5,585 bases of DNA, taken from Oscillospiraceae bacterium (GTDB lineage: Bacteria > Bacillota > Clostridia > Oscillospirales > Ruminococcaceae). The DNA lies in assembly GCA_031285945.1 (NCBI GenBank), contig JAITVF010000132.1, positions 1-5,585 on the forward strand, in the 5' to 3' direction. The position numbers and the translations under genes were made by a program. Below, in pieces: positions 1 to 4,444 of the stretch. The notes below the pieces were generated by a model, which saw only the letters and a program-made list of their open reading frames with translations, was not told where the DNA came from and did no database searches. The stretch's first letter is position 1. Each line of letters starts with the position of its first letter.

Positions 1-55
1 GTCCGGTCATTTTGGCGCATTGCTCTAATCGGCAACACAGCGCGAGATTCAAGCG

Positions 56-72
56 TATTATGTTGTATAATA
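56..72. repeat. Small inverted repeat downstream of the leftward promoter
   Basis: TATTAT (56-61) and ATAATA (67-72) are exact reverse complements separated by five bases. The repeat lies roughly 13 to 30 bases downstream of the predicted start of the leftward transcript. That position would suit a repressor operator. The sequence is AT-rich and short, so chance is a real alternative. The right half also contains a perfect plus-strand TATAAT (66-71), but no matching -35 box lies at the right distance. Confidence 0.25.
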
Positions 73-91
73 ATCGCGCCCTTATACGGCT

Positions 92-120
92 ATTATAGCG
101 CAAAACCCAACTTTTTTCAA
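92..120 (-). promoter_or_regulatory. Near-consensus sigma-A promoter, firing leftward
   Basis: Read on the minus strand, there is a -35 box TTGAAA (120-115), a 17-bp spacer and a perfect -10 box TATAAT (97-92). This is 5 of 6 plus 6 of 6 matches with ideal spacing, the best promoter in the window. The predicted start of transcription is near position 85. It would serve a minus-strand gene whose coding region lies mostly or wholly beyond the left edge. Minus-strand ATG codons occur at 20-18 and 10-8, but neither has a convincing ribosome binding site, so the start is not called. The promoter diverges from the gene at 242. Confidence 0.7.
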
Positions 121-229
121 GGCCGCGAGAACAAGCAGATTTTTCTCATTATAGCGGATTACTTTGGATGGTATAGAATCGGCGCCAGAGATAAAAATAG
201 AACTGCGGCAAAAAAAGAGCGACCAACCT

Positions 230-244
230 GGAGGGGTGCATTTG
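230..244 (+). promoter_or_regulatory. Ribosome binding site that sets a TTG start
   Basis: GGAGGGG at 230-236 precedes the TTG codon at 242-244 by about six bases. It is the only good Shine-Dalgarno match near the 5' end of this reading frame. It therefore favours a 184-residue product over the 210-residue one that begins at TTG 164. Confidence 0.6.
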
Positions 245-796
245 GTCAGCGTTCTCATGGCAACGGACAGGGAAGACCGGCATTTTAACGATACGTTTTT
301 CGCGTACGCGCAAAACGGCGCGTTTGCCGGAGTCCCCGAGCTTTTTAAAGAGCAAAGAGGATTATCACATGCCGTTCGCGACATCGAGGATGTGACCGCG
401 CCCGTAAAGGGTAAAACGATCATAGTCTTTCAAAGGGCGGCGGAGCTTCCCGTAAGCCTGATAGAGCCGGATAAATCGGTAGTTCTTGTGGATTCCTCAA
501 AGGGCGAGCTGTTAAGCATTGTTTCAGCCTCGGGCCTGCCCGCTATAACGTGCGGGATGAGCAACAAGGATACCGTCACCCTTTCGAGTATGGACGACGA
601 CAGCGCTGTCGTCGACCTGAGAAGGTCCATTACCGGCTTTGATGGGATTGTGATCGAGCCTCAGGAAATTCCTGCCAGGTGCAAACGCGCTCCCCACAGG
701 TTCGCTTTGATGGCCGCAGCCGCGGTAAGGCTTCTTTCCGGCACTATGAGGGCTGGGAAGGAAAAAAGTGACGCAGACGCATTATATTACCACTAA
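242..796 (+). CDS. Conserved-looking hypothetical protein, function unknown
   Basis: This is a 184-residue soluble protein with no signal peptide or membrane segment. I chose the TTG start at 242 because GGAGGGG (230-236) sits just upstream at good spacing. A longer reading from TTG 164 has no ribosome binding site. ATG 257 is in frame but too far from the Shine-Dalgarno sequence. The most distinctive part is residues 102-117, a block reading ITCGMSNKDTVTLSSM around Cys104. It is followed by a basic stretch (DLRRS) and an acidic-proline motif EPQE at 139-142, then an alanine-rich helix and a charged tail. From memory, short Clostridia proteins of unknown function share the pattern 'TCG..xKDTVTLSS ... 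IEPQE'. The block faintly recalls Mur ligase-like segments, but no ATP-binding P-loop is visible, so I assign no reaction. It ends 70 bp before the spore protein gene, with no terminator between them. Confidence 0.7.
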   Translation: MVSVLMATDREDRHFNDTFFAYAQNGAFAGVPELFKEQRGLSHAVRDIEDVTAPVKGKTIIVFQRAAELPVSLIEPDKSVVLVDSSKGELLSIVSASGLPAITCGMSNKDTVTLSSMDDDSAVVDLRRSITGFDGIVIEPQEIPARCKRAPHRFALMAAAAVRLLSGTMRAGKEKSDADALYYH

Positions 797-825
797 TATA
801 TAGTGCGCGCGCGTCTATAATACTA
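796..825 (+). promoter_or_regulatory. Possible forespore (sigma-G/F-like) promoter of the spore protein gene
   Basis: ATATA (796-800), an 18-bp gap and AATACTA (819-825) resemble the Bacillus sigma-G pattern of GHATR and CATNHTA. The -35 differs at one position (A for G) and the -10 at one (A for C). Forespore sigma factors normally transcribe alpha/beta-type spore protein genes, which supports this reading. An overlapping TATAAT at 816-821 could instead be a sigma-A -10 box, but it lacks a recognisable -35. The -35 overlaps the stop codon of the preceding gene. Confidence 0.45.
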
Positions 826-866
826 CTGCAAACGCAAAACTATTTATATTCAAGGAGTGAAAAGAA

Positions 867-1064
867 ATGGCTAACTACGGCAACAAGCTTAGTATCCCCG
901 AAGCCAAGGAAGCGATGAACCGTTTTAAGATCGAGTCTGCCAGCGAGGTTGGCGTAAACCTCAAGCAGGGCTACAATGGCGATCTGACCTCCCGTCAGGC
1001 CGGCTCTGTCGGCGGACAGATGGTCAAGAAGATGATTCAGGCTTACGAGAATTCCATGAAATAA
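867..1064 (+). CDS. Alpha/beta-type small acid-soluble spore protein
   Basis: This 65-residue protein is of the usual family length. Such proteins coat and saturate forespore DNA, shift it towards an A-like form and protect it from UV, heat and oxidants. During germination they are cut by the GPR protease and supply amino acids. The C-terminal signature is complete: RQAGSVGGQMVKKMI at residues 43-57. The central GVNLKQGYNGDLTSRQ stretch is typical. The expected GPR cut falls between Glu27 and Val28 in ESASEVGV. The N-terminal signature, usually KxE[IV]AxE, has Ser24 in the I/V position. The start is ATG 867, with AAGGAG at 852-857 nine bases before it. The gene stands alone, with its own likely forespore promoter and a strong terminator. 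It is evidence that the host forms endospores. The exact paralogue name cannot be assigned. Confidence 0.97.
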   Translation: MANYGNKLSIPEAKEAMNRFKIESASEVGVNLKQGYNGDLTSRQAGSVGGQMVKKMIQAYENSMK

Positions 1065-1078
1065 GACCTTCTCCCCAT

Positions 1079-1115
1079 AGAAAAGCCTCCCCGACGCTCT
1101 CGGGGAGGCTTTTCT
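1079..1115 (+). terminator. Intrinsic terminator of the spore protein gene
   Basis: A perfect 16-bp stem is formed by 1079-1094 and 1100-1115, with the five-base loop CGCTC. The 3' arm ends in GGCTTTTCT and is followed by CCGTTTTG. A runs lie in the 5' arm and T runs in the 3' arm, so the structure could act in both directions. It lies 14 bases after the stop codon. Its core, AAAAGCCTCCCCG, closely resembles the terminator at 4374-4430. Confidence 0.9.
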
Positions 1116-1156
1116 CCGTTTTGAGGCAGGCAATGGCTGGTATGCGTCGGAAAGCT

Positions 1157-1185
1157 TTGCAATAGCGTTAATACTGTGATAAAAT
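1157..1185 (+). promoter_or_regulatory. Sigma-A-like promoter of the M23 lipoprotein gene
   Basis: TTGCAA (1157-1162), a 17-bp spacer and TAAAAT (1180-1185) form a good vegetative promoter. TGA directly before the -10 (1177-1179) provides an extended -10 TG element. The start of transcription would be near 1192, giving a leader of about 70 bases. It lies just after the spore protein terminator, so the two genes are separate transcription units. Confidence 0.6.
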
Positions 1186-1263
1186 GCAAGAAAGAGGCTT
1201 GCGTGTGCCGCTCTCGCCGTGATTAACGCCGATGGCATATGCGCCGCCGAAGGAGGTTGCGCT

Positions 1264-2871
1264 ATGAAGAAAATAATTGTTCTTTTGGCTGCGCTGTGTT
1301 TGCCGGCCTTTCTTTTTGGCTGCGCCCCCGCCGAGCAGGCCTTCGAGGAGCTGAGCCTCATACCGCGGAACGAGGCTTCCGGGCAGAAAGCGGGCTACAG
1401 CCTTTCGGCGGAGCTTACATCAGCGCGGATAAGGGATGAATCGGGGCTTATGATCGACTATTCCGTCACCGATCCCGAACGGCTCGCCTCGCTTGCTGAA
1501 ATTCTTAAAGCGCTGCAGCCCTTTTACGGGGAAGCGGAGGGCCCGGGCCATTTTCTTGAGCTCACAACACCCGAAAGCACCGCGACAATTTTTGTTAGGG
1601 CGGGCGAAAGAATCGTTTTTGAAGACGAAGGCCAATTTCTGGAGGCTGACCGGGTCGCCTATATATCCTGGCTTGACGGACTTCCCGAGGAGGCGTACGC
1701 TTTCGCTAAGCATCCGGCGGCGGCGCTGACGGGAATGGGGCTTGAACCGATTAAAACCACCTGCCGGTACCTGCGGCTGGACGGAAGCTACGCTGCCCCT
1801 GAGCAGCCCGACCCGCCTGAGGATATAACCCTCACCGACTGGCCGCTATCGTCGCCATTGCCCCTTCCGGAATTTTCCCGGGAGCCGTCGGCGGTATTAA
1901 TATCGGTAAGATTGAACGGCGCGGTTATTTTTGAAGACGCCGCCGCCAATATCACTGAAATTATACTTGAAGAAGCAAGCCGCTACGAGGTTACCGCAAC
2001 GGCGGGCTTCGACGGACCGTACTCGTCGGGGGAGGCCGCGTATACATATGTTGTCGAAACGGTCAGGCCGCCCGAGATATCAATCGAAACCGCGGGAGCC
2101 GAAACTTTTCCCGGCGAGGTGGTAATCCTGCGGGTTAACAACCTTAAGGGGGAAACGCCGCCCGTCTGTGAAACCCCGATTGCCAATACTGTAACCTTTT
2201 ATCCCGACGGCGAGGGCGGCTGGACGGCCCTTCTCCCGGTAAGCTACATAACGGTTCCCGGTGAGTATTACGCGGATATAACTGCGGGCGGGCTCGGCAA
2301 AAGGGTCTTTATAACGGTAAGGGATAAACGGTTTGAAGAGCAGCACCTTGTTATGGATGGCGAAACAACCGCCGAGACGCTGGAATCGGAAGCGGCCAAT
2401 TACGAATACAACCGGGTTTATTATCCGTTGCGATTTGAGTCGGACACTGAGCGTTACTGGCAGGGGCGGTTCATTCGCCCGGTAGAGGGAGGCAGAATCA
2501 CCACTCCTTTCGCCGTGATGCGCTATACCAACGACGATCCCACCCCCCAGCGACACGGGGCTTTGGATATCGCGCTGCCCACGGGCTCCCCCGTTTACGC
2601 GCCCAATCGGGGCAGGGTACAGTTCGCCGGTTTTTTGACTCTGACCGGCTACTCAATTATGATAGAGCACGGCCTCGGCCTTAAAACCTGGTATTACCAC
2701 ATGGATTCGGTGGCGGTAAGCACGGGGGATATGGTAGAGCAGGGGCAAAAGATAGGTGAGGTAGGCTCTACCGGCTACTCCACCGGGCCCCATCTTCACT
2801 ATGGCATGAGTGTGAGGGATGTTATGATAAATCCCGATACCGCCGAGCTGAGCGAGCTTTTTGCCTTTTAA
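1264..2871 (+). CDS. Lipoprotein with C-terminal M23 metallopeptidase domain
   Basis: This is a 535-residue predicted cell-envelope endopeptidase that would cut peptide cross-links of peptidoglycan while anchored to the outer face of the membrane. Residues 1-19 form a lipoprotein signal peptide (MKK, hydrophobic core) with lipobox LFGC and lipidated Cys20. Residues 21-200 are an unrecognised acidic, mixed alpha/beta region. Residues about 208-270 and 271-352 look like two beta-rich, Ig-like modules. The M23 (lysostaphin/LytM type) domain covers about 405-520. Its zinc-site pattern is intact: His431 and Asp435 (HGALD), His479 in YYHMDS, and His510 and His512 in GPHLHYG. It is therefore probably active, unlike many degenerate M23 proteins. 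The start is ATG 1264, with AAGGAGG at 1250-1256; an in-frame GTG at 1219 would place 15 residues before the signal peptide and is rejected. No clear terminator follows. A sporulation role is possible but not shown. Confidence 0.92.
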   Translation: MKKIIVLLAALCLPAFLFGCAPAEQAFEELSLIPRNEASGQKAGYSLSAELTSARIRDESGLMIDYSVTDPERLASLAEILKALQPFYGEAEGPGHFLELTTPESTATIFVRAGERIVFEDEGQFLEADRVAYISWLDGLPEEAYAFAKHPAAALTGMGLEPIKTTCRYLRLDGSYAAPEQPDPPEDITLTDWPLSSPLPLPEFSREPSAVLISVRLNGAVIFEDAAANITEIILEEASRYEVTATAGFDGPYSSGEAAYTYVVETVRPPEISIETAGAETFPGEVVILRVNNLKGETPPVCETPIANTVTFYPDGEGGWTALLPVSYITVPGEYYADITAGGLGKRVFITVRDKRFEEQHLVMDGETTAETLESEAANYEYNRVYYPLRFESDTERYWQGRFIRPVEGGRITTPFAVMRYTNDDPTPQRHGALDIALPTGSPVYAPNRGRVQFAGFLTLTGYSIMIEHGLGLKTWYYHMDSVAVSTGDMVEQGQKIGEVGSTGYSTGPHLHYGMSVRDVMINPDTAELSELFAF

Positions 2872-2882
2872 ACGGGGCCGTT

Positions 2883-2915
2883 GCCAAAAAACTATAAAAT
2901 TGCTGGCATTTTGGC
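2883..2915. repeat. Inverted repeat between the M23 and HDOD genes
   Basis: GCCAAAA (2883-2889) and TTTTGGC (2909-2915) are exact reverse complements separated by 19 bases. It could be a weak terminator for the M23 gene, 12 bases after its stop codon. It could also be an operator, since it overlaps the candidate -35 box of the next gene. The stem is only seven pairs and the loop is long, so neither role is firm. Confidence 0.25.
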
Positions 2916-2932
2916 CGATATTGTAGTATTAT
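2903..2932 (+). promoter_or_regulatory. Possible sigma-A promoter of the HDOD gene
   Basis: CTGGCA (2903-2908), an 18-bp spacer and TATTAT (2927-2932) match the vegetative consensus at 4 of 6 and 5 of 6 positions. The leader would be about 60 bases. It contains a short hairpin, CCTGACC (2951-2957) and GGTCGGG (2962-2968), closed by a GCAA tetraloop. A second AT-rich TATAAA at 2893-2898 has no -35 partner. Confidence 0.4.
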
Positions 2933-2986
2933 GACATGAGCGCCATTTTTCCTGACCGCAAGGTCGGGCTTTGAAAAGGAAGGCCG

Positions 2987-3000
2987 GGTGATACGCGTTG
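2987..3000 (+). promoter_or_regulatory. Ribosome binding site deciding the TTG start of the HDOD gene
   Basis: GGTGAT (2987-2992) matches the downstream part of the ideal AGGAGGTGAT sequence and lies five bases before TTG 2998. A purine run, GGAAGG, at 2978-2983 is too far to act alone. The TGA at 2989-2991, inside this site, is in frame with the gene, so no upstream start exists. Confidence 0.55.
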
Positions 3001-4251
3001 AGTATTCAGATTGTGACTGTTCCTCTTTTTAACCGTGACATGGTGGTGGAGGCGTATCTGTTCAGGTATCGCAGGGGAAACGACCTGTTTTCGAGCGCGC
3101 AGGCAACCGGCATATTTGACGGCGCGTCGCGCTCCGAGCTGCTCGATCTGCTAAACGGAATCGGGGCCGAGGCTTTTTCTCTTGGCAAGCCGGTCTTTAT
3201 CCCAATAAGCTATATAATGCTGCTGGGCGATTTGGCGGGCCAGAGCAAAAAGCATCTCGACAAGGTCATATTCCTGCTCGAAGAGCCCCCAAAGCCGGAA
3301 GAGCCCTACCTTTTCCGTTTGAGGGCGCTTAGGGAACAGGGCCTCAGGTTTGCGGTGGGGGGGCTTTATGAGCCTGCCGGTTACGGCCCGATACTTGCCC
3401 TGTGCGATTACTGCTTCCTATCCTGGCAGGAAGATCACCAGAACGCCGCAAGAAAGATTTACCGGTACATCGTAGAGAATTTCCCGAACTTAATACCGGT
3501 GGCGACCGGCGTGTTTTCCCGTGAGATGCTTGAGGGGCTGCGTACCCTTAAGTATGGGCTTTTTGAGACCCGCTTTTTCAGGGTGGCGGTCTCCAGGGGC
3601 GCCCACGACGCAAGCCCTCTTCGTATGAACTCTATCCGCCTTATAAATGTGGTTCAGGACGAAAACTTTGAATTTGAGGAAGTTTCAAAAATCGTTCAGA
3701 CTGACCCGGTTCTGACAGTTTCCCTGCTGAGGCTTGTCAACACACAGCACCGCTCCAGGAGCAGCCAGATAAAAACTATACAGCACGCGGTGGCTATGCT
3801 CGGCCAGGGTGAGGTGCGCAAATGGGTCGCAACCGCCGTGACTCAGATGCTAGGCAGCGAGCGCCCCTCCGAGATTACCAGAATTTCCCTTATGAGGGCA
3901 AGGTTCGCCGAGAATCTTTCGCCTCTTTTTGAGATGGCGCAGCTCTCTCAGGGTATCTTTTTGATGGGTCTTTTTTCGGTTCTTGACCTGATACTTGAGG
4001 CGCCGATGGAAGAAGCGCTTGATATGGTTGTGGTTCCCGATAACGTCAGTAAGGCGCTGCTGGAAAGAAAGGGAATGTTCTTTCCCATTCTCGAGCTTAT
4101 CGAGGAGTACGAAAACGCCAACTGGAGCGAGGTAAGCAGGCGAATGATCGTGCACGACATAAAAGAGGACGATCTTGCTAACGCATATATAAAAACCCTG
4201 ACCTGGTACCGCGATCTTGTAATGGAAGCCGAATCGGCCGAAAACTCCTGA
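2998..4251 (+). CDS. YuxH-like protein: degenerate EAL domain plus HDOD domain
   Basis: This 417-residue cytoplasmic protein has the two-part layout of YuxH-type EAL-HDOD signalling proteins. Residues 1 to about 195 align with their EAL half, starting VPLFNRDMVVEAYLFRYR where relatives read roughly QPIFDR...YELLYR. The EAL glutamate position is Leu21. The DDF metal-binding pair is replaced by Gly121-Gly122. The late AEKVET segment reads PVATGVF (167-173). It should therefore not hydrolyse cyclic di-GMP. The HDOD half runs from about 200 to 400, with MNSIRLI at 210, TDPVLTVSLLRLVN and IQHAVAMLGQGEVRKW; this domain type lacks HD catalytic residues and is thought to mediate protein interactions. 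The start is TTG 2998, supported by GGTGAT (2987-2992) pairing with the 16S tail, and an in-frame TGA at 2989 rules out anything longer. The substrate, partner and process are unknown. Confidence 0.88.
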   Translation: MSIQIVTVPLFNRDMVVEAYLFRYRRGNDLFSSAQATGIFDGASRSELLDLLNGIGAEAFSLGKPVFIPISYIMLLGDLAGQSKKHLDKVIFLLEEPPKPEEPYLFRLRALREQGLRFAVGGLYEPAGYGPILALCDYCFLSWQEDHQNAARKIYRYIVENFPNLIPVATGVFSREMLEGLRTLKYGLFETRFFRVAVSRGAHDASPLRMNSIRLINVVQDENFEFEEVSKIVQTDPVLTVSLLRLVNTQHRSRSSQIKTIQHAVAMLGQGEVRKWVATAVTQMLGSERPSEITRISLMRARFAENLSPLFEMAQLSQGIFLMGLFSVLDLILEAPMEEALDMVVVPDNVSKALLERKGMFFPILELIEEYENANWSEVSRRMIVHDIKEDDLANAYIKTLTWYRDLVMEAESAENS

Positions 4252-4287
4252 TATTAATCCGCGATTAAAAAGCTTTTATAATATTAC

Positions 4288-4326
4288 TTTATTGCTTCCC
4301 CCGCCTCTGGCGGGGGAAGCAATAAA
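4288..4326. repeat. Perfect 18-bp hairpin with reversed A/T polarity
   Basis: 4288-4305 pairs perfectly with 4309-4326 around a three-base loop (TCT). The centre is a CCCCCGCC/GGCGGGGG stem. The 5' arm begins with TTTATT and the 3' arm ends in AATAAA followed by AAG, on either strand. A canonical terminator needs the opposite: T residues after the stem. It starts 37 bases after the HDOD stop codon, so it may protect the 3' end of the messenger or help termination without a U-tract. Confidence 0.75.
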
Positions 4327-4373
4327 AAGAAGTATTTTAAATGCTGAGTAAGTTTTACGCCGTTGCTATAAAA

Positions 4374-4430
4374 AGGGTAAAAAGCCGCCTCCCCGTTTTT
4401 AGTCTTAACGGGGAGGCGGCTTTTACCCTA
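4374..4430. terminator. Bidirectional terminator between convergent genes
   Basis: A perfect 18-bp core pairs 4380-4397 with 4407-4424 around a nine-base loop. Beyond one bulged A, GGGT and ACCC extend the stem. On the minus strand the stem is followed by TTTTT, ACCC and TTTTT, an excellent terminator 15 bases after the permease stop codon. On the plus strand the 3' arm ends in GGCGGCTTTTACCC, so it can also stop transcription from the HDOD gene. The AAAAGCC and TCCCCG parts recur in the spore protein terminator. Confidence 0.88.
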
Positions 4431-4444
4431 CGTTACTAAAGCTA

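Noticed and set aside
1..60. A tRNA or rRNA start downstream of the strong leftward promoter.
   Set aside because: A GATTAGAGCA-like string recalls a tRNA D-arm, but no acceptor, anticodon or T-arm pairing could be built.
164..241. A longer start (TTG 164) for the hypothetical protein.
   Set aside because: There is no ribosome binding site before it, and the extra residues are charged and low in protein-like character. GGAGGGG directly before TTG 242 is a better signal.
1..285. Plus-strand frame 1 is open from the left edge to a TAA near 285, as if a gene ended there.
   Set aside because: It runs through the strong leftward promoter and over the ribosome binding site and start of the gene at 242, and its translation looks like no protein I know. 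A short alternative in frame 2 ending at position 28 is equally unsupported.
1219..1263. A longer start (GTG 1219) for the M23 lipoprotein.
   Set aside because: It would bury the signal peptide behind 15 residues, and AAGGAGG sits ideally before ATG 1264.
840..1361. A 173-codon open frame on the minus strand.
   Set aside because: It is antisense to the certain spore protein gene, spans its terminator, and has no protein-like features of its own.
2080..2556. A 158-codon minus-strand frame inside the M23 gene, and similar antisense frames at 1420-1713 and 3850-4155.
   Set aside because: These are shadows of the strong plus-strand coding frames, with no ribosome binding site and no recognisable protein.
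2933..2997. A cyclic di-GMP riboswitch in front of the EAL-HDOD gene.
   Set aside because: The predicted leader is only about 60 bases, too short, and lacks the conserved GEMM sequence blocks.
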